Origin: Thermoproteota archaeon | GTDB taxonomy: Archaea; Korarchaeota; Korarchaeia; Korarchaeales; Korarchaeaceae | Reading direction: 5' to 3' | Length of the DNA stretch: 64,000 nucleotides | NCBI GenBank assembly: GCA_027491735.1 | Contig: JAOZGP010000006.1 | Span: forward strand, 1 to 64,000 | Shown: positions 25,817-34,735 of the stretch, in pieces | Layout: each line of letters opens with the position of its first letter | Numbering within the stretch: the stretch's first letter is position 1 | Program-made: the position numbers and the translations under genes | Notes under the pieces: generated by a model | Told to the model about the DNA's origin: nothing | The model's database searches: none | What the model saw: only the letters and a program-made list of their open reading frames with translations

Positions 25817-26179
25817 TCACGGATCTCGATCAACAGTTGTCTCGACACTCTCGTCAGCCTTCCTCAGGCAGGAATCCATCCACCTGAGGTAGCCACCAAA
25901 TCCCCTCTTCACTGGAAGGAGGACTATCTCCGGGACCTCATAGGGATGAACCTCCCTGAGACAGACCTCAAGCTCGTTGTAGAGATCGGATCTACTCTTG
26001 ATAAAAATTAGATACTCTTCCGCTCCCTCAATTCTTCCTTTCCACCAGTATTTGCTGATGATGGGACCTAAGATCTGCACACATGCGGCTAGTCTTCTTC
26101 TGAGAAGCTCGTCAGCGATCCTCCTGGCTGCATCCCTGGAGTCCATAGTCGTCAGCACGACGGTGTACAACGAGGTCAT
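25817..26179 (-). CDS. cutA: CutA1 divalent-ion tolerance protein
   Basis: A trimeric ferredoxin-fold protein linked to copper and divalent-metal tolerance. Family motifs are complete: LYTVVLTTMDSRDAARRIA, AACVQILGPIISKYWWKG and VHPYEVPEIVLLPV. I start at the ATG at 26179 (MTSLYTVV), with GGAG about 8-11 bp upstream, giving 120 residues, slightly longer than the usual 100-110 because of a polar tail. The frame stays open to 26326, but the extra N-terminus is AT-rich and unlike the family. Confidence 0.9.
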   Translation of the reverse strand: MTSLYTVVLTTMDSRDAARRIADELLRRRLAACVQILGPIISKYWWKGRIEGAEEYLIFIKSRSDLYNELEVCLREVHPYEVPEIVLLPVKRGFGGYLRWMDSCLRKADESVETTVDRDP

Positions 26180-26303
26180 CTCCTGATCTCCAGGCTCTTT
26201 CGTCATGAGATCATCACTAGAAAACAACAGTGCTTGGTTCTTTATTAAATCTGGTTTTAATGGTAAGTATGGAAATTTAGACGGTTCATGTTGGAAGGAA
26301 AAC

Positions 26304-26316
26304 TTATATATTTTTT
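26304..26316 (+). promoter_or_regulatory. Strong TATA-like element before the decayed sugar ABC locus
   Basis: TTATATATTTTTT is a strong archaeal TATA match. It lies about 90 bp before the remaining signal-peptide start at 26398, so the promoter of the lost operon seems to survive and may still transcribe the relic. Confidence 0.5.
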
Positions 26317-26397
26317 CTAAATTCACACCTATATAGAGACCGTTTTCGCACTCCTCTCTGGGTTCTCCTCACAGCTCATATTGGCGAGTGGGAAGGG

Positions 26398-26767
26398 TGA
26401 AGGCGAGCACCTTAGCCGTGATAGTGGTCGTGGCAATTATCGTGATAGCAGCGGGAGCGTATCTGGCCACCCAGAAGCCGTCAACCACAATCACCCGACG
26501 ACCACGCCAGCTACCACGACAAAGGAGGTCGAACCTCCTGAGCTGACGGGCAACCTGAGGAAGGATGTCATATCGCTGGGTGAGTTCTTCGAGTTGAAGG
26601 GGGTGCGCACCATAAAGTACACTGTCTGGGCGGCTGGAGATCCCAACAGCATCATGAGGATGTACGGCATAGTGGAGGCCGCCTACAGGATAAACAAGGT
26701 ATGGTCTGACAGTGGGATAAGCGTCAAGATAGATGTCAGCACTTACTGGCAGGATATACTTCGACGA
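26398..26767 (+). pseudogene. Remnant of a sugar ABC transporter solute-binding protein
   Basis: A GTG at 26398 opens a frame with a perfect archaeal signal peptide (AVIVVVAIIVIAAGAYLAT). Near 26490 the reading frame must change by 1-2 bases to continue into TTPATTTKEVEPPEL and then FELKGVRTIKYTVWAAGDP, which matches the mature N-terminus of sugar-binding proteins. The gene stops being recognisable at about 26760, after roughly 120 of an expected 400-500 residues. The following bases belong to a MalK-like ATPase, so an internal deletion removed the rest of the binding protein, any permease genes and the start of the ATPase. Confidence 0.75.
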
Positions 26768-27656
26768 TGAAGACGTGACGGAGCTTCCTCCGAGCAAGAG
26801 GAATGTGGGCTTGGTCTTCCAGAACACGCACTTTATCCGCACATGACGGTCTTCCAGAACATAGCCTTTCCCTTAAAGCTGAAGAATCTGTCTGATGACG
26901 AGATAAAGAGAAAGGTATGAGAAGCAGCCAAGCTTTTGAAGATAGAGGTTCTGCTGAACAGATATCCATCTCAGCTATCAGGAGGGCAGCAACAGAGGGC
27001 CGCCTTGGCCAGAGCTCTCGTGAAGGAACCAAATGTTCTGCTCTTGGATGAGCCGCTTTCCAACCTAGATGCGCTTCTCAGAATATACATACGAGCGGAG
27101 ATAAAGAGACTTCAGGCTGATCTCGGGATAACCGCTATATACGTAACACGCGATCAGTCAGAGGCCATGGCCATAGCTGATCAGGTGGTCGTGATGAACA
27201 CAGGAGTGGTGCGACAGGTCGGTGATCCGAAGGAGGTCTACGCAAGGCCGAGAACGATGTTCGTGGCCTCCTTCATAGGAAATCCACCAGCTAACATGAT
27301 GATGGGGTTGGTCGAAGGTGAGGGTATTTGGCAGAGAACTTATCCTAAAGGACTATCTTCTTGAGAAGATAAAAGAGAGGAGGATAGGGGATGTGGTGGT
27401 TGCTTTCAGGTCGGAGCACGTGGAGATCTCAAGCGAACCATTGGAGGGGCACCTCTTCATCAGCGGGGAGATCTACGCTGTTGAGCCTCTGGGCAGGGAG
27501 ACGATAATAACCGCTCTGGTCAGTGGTGAGGTTATCAAGGCTGTTAAGCTCGGAAAGGTTGATCTTAAGATTGGAGAAAGAGTCTATCTCAACATAAGAC
27601 CTGATCACGTGAGGATATTTGATCCCTCAACGGAGCTCAGTTTGGAGCATCTCTGA
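26758..27656 (+). pseudogene. Broken MalK-like sugar ABC ATPase
   Basis: It begins inside the ATPase domain at IYFDDEDVTELPPSKRNVG; the N-terminal part with Walker A is missing. A one-base loss near 26830 (between VFQNT and LYPHMTVF), an in-frame TGA at 26918-26920 and a further frameshift near 27325 break the frame. Preserved pieces are the signature LSGGQQQR, Walker B VLLLDEP and the TOBE region to about 27656. The H-loop reads YVTRDQ where family members have YVTHDQ. Without Walker A the product could not hydrolyse ATP. Together with the upstream relic this is a dead maltose/sugar importer. Confidence 0.85.
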
Positions 27657-27761
27657 GGGCCTCTGTATTCTAATCTCAAACCAATGCTTTTGATCGCTAA
27701 GCATATTTTACGAAGTAAAACTTTATATCAAATCAATTTCCATAACCACAAAGAAGACGAT

Positions 27762-28181
27762 ATGGTGGAGACCTCTCTTTTTCACCTCGATGATCCTTCT
27801 GAAGACAGGAATGAGGAACTCAGAAGGGATTTGGAGCTGAAAATCGCAAGGTTAAACATGCTCAGGGAGAGGTTGGCCAGGGCAGAGAGATCTGTGAAGC
27901 TTAGATCGAAAATTTCGAAGTATATGATTGTGCTAAGTGCGTTCCTGATGGCTCTCTCGTGCATGAAGGAGTTCTCTCCTCTTCTGATGGTTGGATTGGT
28001 GATATTCGCCCTCTCGATCCTACCACACCTGTTCAAGAGGGAATCACCTGATAAGATGGAGAAAGAGATGCGGCTTCTCGCGAATGAGATAATGTCCATG
28101 AAACAGAGGATTAAGGAGGCAAGTCGGTCGAGCGAAGCAGCTGAGCTGTCAGGGAAACTTCTCGGAAAAAGTGGGGCCTGA
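27762..28181 (+). CDS. Small membrane protein with coiled-coil flanks
   Basis: 139 residues from the ATG at 27762. A coiled-coil region (about 20-52, RRDLELKIARLNMLRERLARAE) is followed by two close membrane segments (about 58-90) and a second helical region (KMEKEMRLLANEIMSMKQRIKEA). No family is recognised; the layout suggests a membrane scaffold or a dimeric anchor. A CTTTATATC TATA-like element at about 27721-27729 fits this start, not the upstream ATG-initiated frame at 27684. Confidence 0.6.
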   Translation: MVETSLFHLDDPSEDRNEELRRDLELKIARLNMLRERLARAERSVKLRSKISKYMIVLSAFLMALSCMKEFSPLLMVGLVIFALSILPHLFKRESPDKMEKEMRLLANEIMSMKQRIKEASRSSEAAELSGKLLGKSGA

Positions 28182-28414
28182 ACGGACAGGTGGTGGAATG
28201 GGAAGGCCCTCACGGCCCGCCCTCTGGAAGGTTTTCGACATCGACTCGTTAAATTTCACTCAAAGGCGGCCATTGTGGTAACTTAGTGGGGGTATATTTT
28301 AGATTTTTCCTACAATTTTTCTGATAAACTCCCTTTTGATAAAAAAGTGTGTGATGTAAGTAATTCCGTTGATCGCCAGATCTGTTTTTGAGCACTACAT
28401 ATAAGGATGATCAC

Positions 28415-28918
28415 ATGGAACTGGAACCCTGCTTGGAGCTTCTTCTGACAAGGAGAAGCGTTAGGAAATTTAGGGATGTTCCTGTTCCTGACGATCTCGT
28501 CAGGAGAATCTTGGATGTGGCTCGCTATGCGCCCAGCGCCAAGAACAGGCAGCCTTGGAGGTTCTTCGTGGTGAGGGATAGATCCCTGATTAGGATCCTG
28601 AGCTCCATTCATAGATGGGCTAAACCCCTGGAAAGAGCTCCATTATGTCTCGTCGTTGTGTGTGACAGAAGGGAGGCGCCCATATCCTATCAGCTGGATG
28701 GAGCGAACGCTACAATATACATAATGCTCGCAGCCCACGCTCTCGGGCTCGGGAGCGTCTGGATCCAGACGCTCAGGGACATCCCCAAGATACAGAGGAT
28801 CCTTCACCTTGAGGAGGAGATCCCTGTGTCGATGATAGCCCTCGGATGGCCAGCAGAAAGTCCCTCTCCTCCTCCAAGAAAAGAGCTGAAGGATCTTTTG
28901 GTGGAGGTTGATGGTTAG
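28415..28918 (+). CDS. Nitroreductase family flavoprotein
   Basis: 167 residues with the hallmarks of the FMN-dependent nitroreductase family: RRSVRKFRDVPVPDDLVRRI at the N-terminus (FMN-phosphate-binding Arg-Arg-Ser-x-Arg), ARYAPSAKNRQPWRFFVV, and a GLGSVWIQTL segment followed by VSMIALGWPAE. It would reduce a quinone, flavin or nitro substrate with NAD(P)H; the true substrate cannot be read from sequence. I start at the ATG at 28415 with AGGATGA upstream; a TTG at 28388 is less likely. No neighbours suggest a pathway. Confidence 0.88.
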   Translation: MELEPCLELLLTRRSVRKFRDVPVPDDLVRRILDVARYAPSAKNRQPWRFFVVRDRSLIRILSSIHRWAKPLERAPLCLVVVCDRREAPISYQLDGANATIYIMLAAHALGLGSVWIQTLRDIPKIQRILHLEEEIPVSMIALGWPAESPSPPPRKELKDLLVEVDG

Positions 28919-29199
28919 AAGGGAATTCCGGAGGGACGTCGCTCATTGACCACAAACCATTCTCCTCCTTCTTTTTATCTTTCTCCCATTCCGACCGATC
29001 TTCCTCGGATGGGAACTCACCGGAGACCGTCTTCAGTGAAGGCTGGCTGTGCTCCACCAACAGCTTTTGATGAAGGATCATCTCATCCGACTTGATCTGT
29101 TAAGAGCGTTATGAAAATCACCGTGCCACTCCGTCGATCCAGCAAGTGATCGGTCGAAATCTTTAACTTGTCGGAGTGACCGCGTAGGCTTGTGAGAAC

Positions 29200-29739
29200 A
29201 TGAGGGTGCTCGTGATCAGCGACACTCACGGTGAGCTAGGTAACGTCAAGAAACTTATGCTGAGAGCCCTTAAGCTCAGACCGGATCTGGTGATCCATCT
29301 GGGCGATAACTATGATGATGCAAACGTTCTCATGGAGAAGTTCAAGGTGATGAGGGTGCCTGGTGTGTACGAGGACGCCTACTTCAGTCCGGATGTGCCC
29401 AACAGGATCCTGATAGATCTAAAGGGATGGACAACCCTTCTGGTGCACTCTCTGAGACCTCATGAAAACGATCAGCCCTGGGACCTGGATCCCACAAAAC
29501 TGATATCCAAAGGAGTTGTTGACCTGGTTCTTCACGGTCACACCCATGTTCCTCGGGTGGAGAGGCATGAAGTGGTGCTTGTCAACCCTGGACACCTCAA
29601 GAGTGAGGACAAGAGGGGATATCCGCCGAGCTTCGCTGTGCTGGATGTCATAGAGGATGAGCTTAAGATTAGCATAGAAGAATTAAATTCGGAAAAGCTT
29701 CTTGCTGAAGGGCGGTTCCCCAAGAGAGCTGTTTCGTAG
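29200..29739 (+). CDS. Metallophosphoesterase (YfcE/MJ0936 family)
   Basis: 179 residues with all calcineurin-like metal motifs: DTHG near the N-terminus, HLGDNYDD, VHSLRP and the C-terminal HGHTHVPRVE. YfcE/MJ0936 enzymes hydrolyse phosphodiesters such as cyclic nucleotides or bis-pNPP in vitro; the physiological substrate is unknown. A CTTTAACTT TATA-like element lies about 35 bp upstream. Two T6 tracts just after the stop probably terminate the transcript, so the gene appears to be monocistronic. Confidence 0.9.
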   Translation: MRVLVISDTHGELGNVKKLMLRALKLRPDLVIHLGDNYDDANVLMEKFKVMRVPGVYEDAYFSPDVPNRILIDLKGWTTLLVHSLRPHENDQPWDLDPTKLISKGVVDLVLHGHTHVPRVERHEVVLVNPGHLKSEDKRGYPPSFAVLDVIEDELKISIEELNSEKLLAEGRFPKRAVS

Positions 29740-29756
29740 ATGGTAAGAAGTGTAAC

Positions 29757-29774
29757 GTTTTTTGTGATTTTTTA
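29757..29774 (+). terminator. Oligo-T terminator
   Basis: Two T6 runs (29758-29763 and 29768-29773) lie 19 bp after the metallophosphoesterase stop, the usual form of archaeal intrinsic terminators. Confidence 0.5.
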
Positions 29775-29878
29775 ACGGTGTGACAATCTCTGATGTGTGG
29801 GTTTTAAGCTCGAATAAGGGCTGCTGAAATCCCTGAGGATGGGTCCTCCCCTCCGAAAGCCACCTGATGAGTGGAGGA

Positions 29879-29922
29879 TTAGCCGCGACGATTCTTACAA
29901 ACTTTACAAAAGTTACGGCTAA
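29879..29922. promoter_or_regulatory. Paired inverted repeats upstream of the DapA-like gene
   Basis: An outer repeat TTAGCCG (29879-29885) / CGGCTAA (29916-29922) encloses an inner one, AACTTT (29900-29905) / AAAGTT (29909-29914). The pair ends about 15 bp upstream of an AACTTAAG block that is placed as a TATA element for the gene at 29966. The position suggests an operator for local control of that gene. Confidence 0.45.
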
Positions 29923-29965
29923 CCAGAACGGATCAACTTAAGAGCTGTGCCCAGCCCCTCCGATT

Positions 29966-30877
29966 ATGTCCTCGAGAATAGAGGGAATACTTCCTCCCCA
30001 CGTGACTCCTTTCGATAAGCTAGGGGAGCTCGATCTTTCAGCCTTGGACAGGCTTGTAGACTTCTGGATGGACTCTGGCGTCCATGGACTCGTGACCTGT
30101 GCCAGCAATGGGGAAGGGCTTTATTTATCACTGGAGGAGAGAGTCAAAGTTGTGGAGAGAGTTGTTGAGAGATCGAGGGGCAGGCCGGTCGTAGTGGGTC
30201 TGTCGTCCCCCACCACGGATGGACTGATAGAACAGGCAAGGGCTGTTCGGGACGTTGGGGCCTCTGCTGTCATGCCCACACCGATCTTTTACTACAGATA
30301 CAGTGACAGGGAGATCCTTGAGCATTACAGGAAGTTCCTGAGCCGCTGTGATCTCCCCGTCATTCTCTACAACGTCCCGAAGTTCGTGGGTTATAACATG
30401 AAGGTTGAAATCCTGGTCAGACTTACCAAGGAGTTCGATCAGGTGGTGGGAATAAAGGAGTCAAGCGGACTGGTGGGGAGGATATCGGAGCTGATCAGGT
30501 CAGCTAAAGCACCCGTTCTCGCTGGAACTGGGGATACGATCCTTCCGACTCTGGTCCTGGGGGGATCGGGAGCTGTGGCCGGTGTGTCGATAATAGCTCC
30601 GAGGATGTGCGTTAAGCTGTACGAGCTCCTGAGGTCGGGGGACCTCTTGGCAGCCTCTGAGCTCCAGCTGAGGTTAACTGAGCTGGACGAGATCGTGTTC
30701 AAGCGGTACAACCAGCTGAGCTCAGTCAAGGAAGTTCTGAACTTGATGGGCCTCCCAGGAGGTCTTCCCAGGAGACCATCGCTTCCTCTTAGCTCTCGGG
30801 AGAGAGAGGAGCTCAGGAGGTCGCTGGAGAGGTTCGGGCTCATTGGCCCTGACACCGGTTCTCAGGGCCAAGGATGA
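29966..30877 (+). CDS. DapA/KDG-aldolase family lyase
   Basis: A 303-residue class I aldolase of the dihydrodipicolinate synthase/N-acetylneuraminate lyase family. The Schiff-base Lys is in VGIKESSG and the proton-relay Tyr in ILYNVPK. The pyruvate-carboxylate loop, usually GTTGE or GSTGE, reads CASNGEG. Since lysine and arginine are made here by the LysW route, a diaminopimelate role is less likely; 2-keto-3-deoxy-sugar acid aldolase or another 2-oxoacid aldolase is plausible. It overlaps the convergent methyltransferase gene by 38 bp. Confidence 0.88.
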   Translation: MSSRIEGILPPHVTPFDKLGELDLSALDRLVDFWMDSGVHGLVTCASNGEGLYLSLEERVKVVERVVERSRGRPVVVGLSSPTTDGLIEQARAVRDVGASAVMPTPIFYYRYSDREILEHYRKFLSRCDLPVILYNVPKFVGYNMKVEILVRLTKEFDQVVGIKESSGLVGRISELIRSAKAPVLAGTGDTILPTLVLGGSGAVAGVSIIAPRMCVKLYELLRSGDLLAASELQLRLTELDEIVFKRYNQLSSVKEVLNLMGLPGGLPRRPSLPLSSREREELRRSLERFGLIGPDTGSQGQG

Positions 30878-31511
30878 CCAGGAAGGTGGCCACTCCCCTA
30901 TCGAAGATCTCATGACGAGCTTTCATCGAATTGAGAACCTCTTGAATCCATCCACCAAACTCACTTCTAGGAACTCCATGCATCGCCGAGATTGCCTTCA
31001 GCAGCACAACGGGGATGCCCATGATGTTCGAGGTCTTGACGAACTTCTCCTTGGGCGAATCGTAGGAGAGCTCAACGATCCAAGCCTTCCTTCTCGTGAC
31101 TCTGAGACATTCTCTGAAGAACTCCTGTGGTCTTCTGAGATGGTGCAGAGTTCCAGTGCTCACCAGGAGGTCAACGCATCCGTCCCTGAGGGGAAGAAGG
31201 TGAGCATCTCCCATCAGAAGGTGGCAGTCCACATTCGCAGCCATCCTCAGCATGGCGGGAGATATGTCGAGTCCAACCCTCTTCACTCCCTCGGCGTCGA
31301 TCATGCTCAGAAGGGAGCCCGTCCCACATCCCACGTCAAGGACAACATCCCCACTTGAGATGTTCGCGGATATCAACTCGGCCAGGTCCCGATGTAGACG
31401 TTCTATCACCCTCTCCGCAACCCTCTTGTAGATGCCGGCTATTGGAGAGGGAATCCCTTGGGAACTTCTCTGGATCCTCCTGAACACCCTGTTGATGAGG
31501 CGAAGGAGCAT
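30840..31511 (-). CDS. Class I SAM-dependent methyltransferase
   Basis: 223 residues. SAM motif I is VVLDVGCGTGSLL, motif II lies around GLDISPAMLRMA, and the HLLMGDAHLLPLRDGCVDLLV segment is typical of UbiE-like small-molecule methyltransferases. I start at the ATG at 31511 because AGGAAGG lies 8 bp upstream; a longer frame reaches 31589. The substrate is unknown. Its last 38 bp overlap the DapA-like gene on the other strand. Confidence 0.85.
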   Translation of the reverse strand: MLLRLINRVFRRIQRSSQGIPSPIAGIYKRVAERVIERLHRDLAELISANISSGDVVLDVGCGTGSLLSMIDAEGVKRVGLDISPAMLRMAANVDCHLLMGDAHLLPLRDGCVDLLVSTGTLHHLRRPQEFFRECLRVTRRKAWIVELSYDSPKEKFVKTSNIMGIPVVLLKAISAMHGVPRSEFGGWIQEVLNSMKARHEIFDRGVATFLVILGPENRCQGQ

Positions 31512-31661
31512 GCTAGACCTTCCTCCACTGGATCCCTTTAAAATGTTGCTCAGATGCCTTTTCTGAGGTGCCTCTACACCATCAAACAACTGATGATAGG
31601 TCTCAGCTGATCAAGCTCGGCCTTGGCAAACGCTTAAATTAGTGGTGATCTCGATCCGTCG

Positions 31662-32594
31662 ATGAAAGATAGTTCAACAGCAGTGCTTCTCCTGACAGTC
31701 CTGGTCCTGTTAGCTTCAGCTTTGATCCACACATCAGCTCAGGAGAGACTCACAGCCTCCATATCACCAAGCTCCATCTCCGTCAAACCTGGGGAGAGGG
31801 TGAGCCTCATCCTAACCATCAGAAACATGGGCGACGAACCCATCAACGTGACGGGGATAAGGCTATCTGTGCTCTCGGAGCGAATGTTCGGCGTTTCCCT
31901 GGAGACGGGACTGGGAGAGTATCCCATACCCTTTGAGAAATCGGTCAAGGTCGATCCCGGTCAGGAGAAACCAATAAAGAGAACCGTTGAGGTACCAAGG
32001 GTTCCGCTGGCCGGAGACTTCAGGATCAGGATTGCGGTCGAGACGACAGGAGGCATTGCCTACACCCAGCTCAAAGTCCACATGGGATACACCACAGGGG
32101 CGAGGCTTTTACTCCTTCTACTGGTCCTCATAGTCTTCAGCCTGATATACCTGATCTACAGAACCATTAAGGGCAGAATCTCCAAGAAGAAGAGAACGAA
32201 GAAGAGGATAAGCAGGGCAGAAGAACTGATAAAGAAGAGGGACAAGTACACAAAGCTCCTCAACAAACTGGAGGAGGAGAGGTCCGAAGGTAGGGTTGAC
32301 GAGGAAGGATACAGAAAGCTCAGGGATGAGTACGAATCCAGGATATCTGGGGTTCAGGAGGAGCTCGAGAGGCTTCTTCCACTCTTGAACGAGGATATCA
32401 AGCGTGTGACCAGCGAGGTGAGCAAGCTTGAGGACGAGGTGAGGGAGCTGAAGGCCAGGATGAGCGTGGGAGAGATCAGCAAGAGAGCAGCGATGTCCAG
32501 GATAAAGCAGAAGGAGAAGATGATGAAGGAGAAAAAGAACTTTCTGTCCGAGATGAAGGTCCTGGTCAACAGGATAAGAAATGGGAGGGGATAG
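31662..32594 (+). CDS. Exported CARDB/NPCBM-like beta domain, membrane segment and coiled coil
   Basis: 310 residues: signal peptide (about 5-26), a beta-sandwich domain (about 30-140) with features of APHP/NEW3-type domains (SISVKPGERVSLILTIRNMGD), a membrane segment (about 147-166) and a long lysine/glutamate-rich coiled coil (about 170-305). The beta domain would face outside and the coiled coil the cytoplasm. A CTTAAATTA TATA-like element about 25 bp upstream suggests a leaderless transcript. No specific role is known; it may anchor a complex at the membrane. Confidence 0.72.
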   Translation: MKDSSTAVLLLTVLVLLASALIHTSAQERLTASISPSSISVKPGERVSLILTIRNMGDEPINVTGIRLSVLSERMFGVSLETGLGEYPIPFEKSVKVDPGQEKPIKRTVEVPRVPLAGDFRIRIAVETTGGIAYTQLKVHMGYTTGARLLLLLLVLIVFSLIYLIYRTIKGRISKKKRTKKRISRAEELIKKRDKYTKLLNKLEEERSEGRVDEEGYRKLRDEYESRISGVQEELERLLPLLNEDIKRVTSEVSKLEDEVRELKARMSVGEISKRAAMSRIKQKEKMMKEKKNFLSEMKVLVNRIRNGRG

Positions 32595-32612
32595 GCTGCG
32601 GAAGCCCCATCC

Positions 32613-33851
32613 TCATATCCTCATCTTCGAGAGTATGGACGCCAGAACCTGCGGTGGATAGTCCCCCAGACCGATCACTGTGGCTCGGCTTCTCGGCCAG
32701 ACAACGTCTGACTCCAGAGCTATCTCATAGTGAATGGAGAAATCGCTCGGAAGGCTGTCGACGCTTACCTCCTCTCCAGGAAACAGAACTCTGTCTATCT
32801 TGATTTTATCATCCCCTCCCAGAACAACCTTCTCGACCTTTATTGGTCTGTCAGAGGAGTTCCTTATCACTCCACCCTTCTCTCCTCTGATGAGCGAGAG
32901 GTGAGGCTTGAAGCTAAGCTTTCTCCCAAAGAACTGAACGATGGGCTTGGCAGAGATATCGTCATCCTTAACACTGGCCACCATCTGGAGCCTGTAGTCT
33001 ACATCAAGCACGTAGATGTATTTGTCAGAGTACTCGCCCAGGACACCCTGATACCTCTTCTCCTCTCCCTCGACATCGCTCACCTTGACGGTTACCAGTC
33101 TGCCTATGCTGTTCTCCAGAAGCGGGTCGTAGGTCTGTCCAACAATGCCTCCTATGGCCTTCGTCTGAGCCTCTTGGACAGCCTTCTGGAGGTCCTTCGG
33201 AAGGATACCTGTCAGAGTTCCAGTGGTCGACGTGAGAGTTGAGGCGAGCTTGTCCTTCACGTAGCTGAGAGCGTTGTACACCCTTCTTCTGACTCTGTGG
33301 ATGAACGCCCTCTTGTAGAGATCGACCAGCACCTTCCATCTCCTCCTCCTTTCCTCCTCGCTCATGTACTCGACGAAGCTTATCATCATCCATAGGTCCT
33401 TGAGCTCGCTTGGGTATACCTTCCTCGACACCAGGCTCGGAGGAGCCCAGGAGTTTATATCCACATCCTCAATCCTCATGTCCCTTGGGATCAGGCCGTT
33501 CTCCTTGAGAGATCTCATCAAAGATTCAGCTCTCCTCAGAAACTCCTCCTTCTTGGTCTCATGGTAGTTCTCCACAAGGAAAGCTACGAGGGACAGCGGG
33601 TTCTCGATGTCCGTTTCCATGTAGAACACCTCGAAGCCTCCCTTGCTCCTGGGTGGTATCTCCAACCGCCCGAAGTGAACCTCCCTCCCTATGAAGACAA
33701 ATGCCCTGTGCCCTCTGACGAGCTTGAGAACTCTGTCCACAGAGAAAAGATCAATCAGCGAGAATATGAGGGAGATAACAGCACCTATGATCACGAGATA
33801 GACCACGGGCAGGAGAGGTCTAAGGTCCTGCTCCAGGGAGGCTAGATCCAT
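32613..33851 (-). CDS. Membrane protein of unknown function
   Basis: 412 residues: one N-terminal membrane segment (about 15-37), then a mostly soluble region with a helical part (ENYHETKKEEFLRRAESLMRSL, EEERRRRWKVLVDLYKRA) and a C-terminal strand-rich part (RLVTVKVSDVEGEEKRYQG). I do not recognise a family. The ATG at 33851 has GGAGGG about 6 bp upstream; a TTG one codon earlier is in frame. A CATTTAAATAG TATA-like block is at about 33876-33887. Its end lies 18 bp from the convergent coiled-coil gene. Confidence 0.65.
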   Translation of the reverse strand: MDLASLEQDLRPLLPVVYLVIIGAVISLIFSLIDLFSVDRVLKLVRGHRAFVFIGREVHFGRLEIPPRSKGGFEVFYMETDIENPLSLVAFLVENYHETKKEEFLRRAESLMRSLKENGLIPRDMRIEDVDINSWAPPSLVSRKVYPSELKDLWMMISFVEYMSEEERRRRWKVLVDLYKRAFIHRVRRRVYNALSYVKDKLASTLTSTTGTLTGILPKDLQKAVQEAQTKAIGGIVGQTYDPLLENSIGRLVTVKVSDVEGEEKRYQGVLGEYSDKYIYVLDVDYRLQMVASVKDDDISAKPIVQFFGRKLSFKPHLSLIRGEKGGVIRNSSDRPIKVEKVVLGGDDKIKIDRVLFPGEEVSVDSLPSDFSIHYEIALESDVVWPRSRATVIGLGDYPPQVLASILSKMRI

Positions 33852-34239
33852 CAAAATCCCTCCTTCATGTAGAGGAAATCTATTTAAATGTCTGACTTCC
33901 TCTAGAATCCTTTAGGCTGTCTGTATACCTTATGAAGAGGCTTAACGTGGGTTCTCGGGCTCCAATCCCCATCCGAGCTTCCCAACACTCTTCACGACTG
34001 GACCTTTTAAACAGTACCTCCTCCGACGGACATCCTCCTCGCTGAGCCTTTGCCTGAGGCTCTCATGCGGACTATACGAAGAAGCTCCTCTACCACATCT
34101 GCTTTTCTCCCGAGATCCTCTGCTGTATCCAGTGAAATAGAGCCTTCCTCCTCAGATAACCCAACAACTCCGCGAGAATCCTCTCGGGGGTGGTTCTCCC
34201 CTAACTCCTAACTTCCCCTCGCTCACCTGAGCCCATGAA

Positions 34240-34540
34240 ATTCATGCATATATAAGTTTTTGTTTACGAACGACGCGTTCCTCCGAAAGCTTCCTTTGCT
34301 GATCGCCTTTTTTGGGATCCTCAAGTCGGCACTGACTTACGATAGGCTGAAGAGGGCGCCGTGATCTCCGGAGGACCTTCATGGCCTCGAGAGCTTGGAC
34401 CACACCAGGGTGGTCACTCTCAACAAATCCCAGACGGAACCCCAACGGCGAGTCAGAGGACTTCTCAAGGATAGATGCATCTCAACCTCCCCAACTCCTC
34501 CGAAACGACCACGACATCTGTACAGTTGAGGTCGGTGAGC
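34240..34540 (-). pseudogene. Possible remnant of a decayed gene
   Basis: A minus-strand reading gives LNCTDVVVVSEELGRL in one frame and, after a one-frame change near 34475, LGFVESDHPGVVQALEAMKV, both protein-like and in order. No start with a ribosome site and no family match is seen. I regard it as a likely frameshifted remnant, but with low certainty. Confidence 0.3.
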
Positions 34541-34695
34541 CCCCGTCATGGAACAAAGAACGTGGACCTCGAGATCCGGCCTCTCTCTGAACGTGGTTCT
34601 TCAAGCACCCATCGGAGATCTGGATGAGGAGGATGGCGAGCGCCTGTGTTGCAGACGCAACAGATCTCATCGATTTTGAATTATTAATTACAAAA

Positions 34696-34707
34696 ATATT
34701 ATATATT
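34696..34707 (+). promoter_or_regulatory. TATA-like element of the argG operon
   Basis: ATATTATATATT ends about 29 bp before the argG ATG at 34736 and is preceded by an A-rich block. Initiation should fall close to the GGTGG ribosome site. Confidence 0.5.
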
Positions 34708-34735
34708 GGATCCAGAACTGGGCTCAGGTGGTTCG

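Larger units (their letters stand above)
33852..34735. other. Gene-poor region, probably with decayed genes
   Basis: 884 bp without an intact gene. On the minus strand two stretches read like protein but change frame or hit stops: about 34050-34235 (PERILAELLGYLRRKALF in one frame, ADVVEELLRIVRM in another) behind a TTATATATGC promoter-like block (about 34245-34256), and the segment listed separately at 34240-34540. The right end contains the argG promoter. No RNA gene was recognised. Confidence 0.5.

Noticed and set aside
26180..26326. N-terminal extension of cutA
   Set aside because: AT-rich, unlike the family, and the internal ATG has the ribosome site.
26381..26770. 129-codon frame as an intact gene
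   Set aside because: Its first third is out of frame with the real signal peptide and its last residues run into ATPase sequence; it is a relic.
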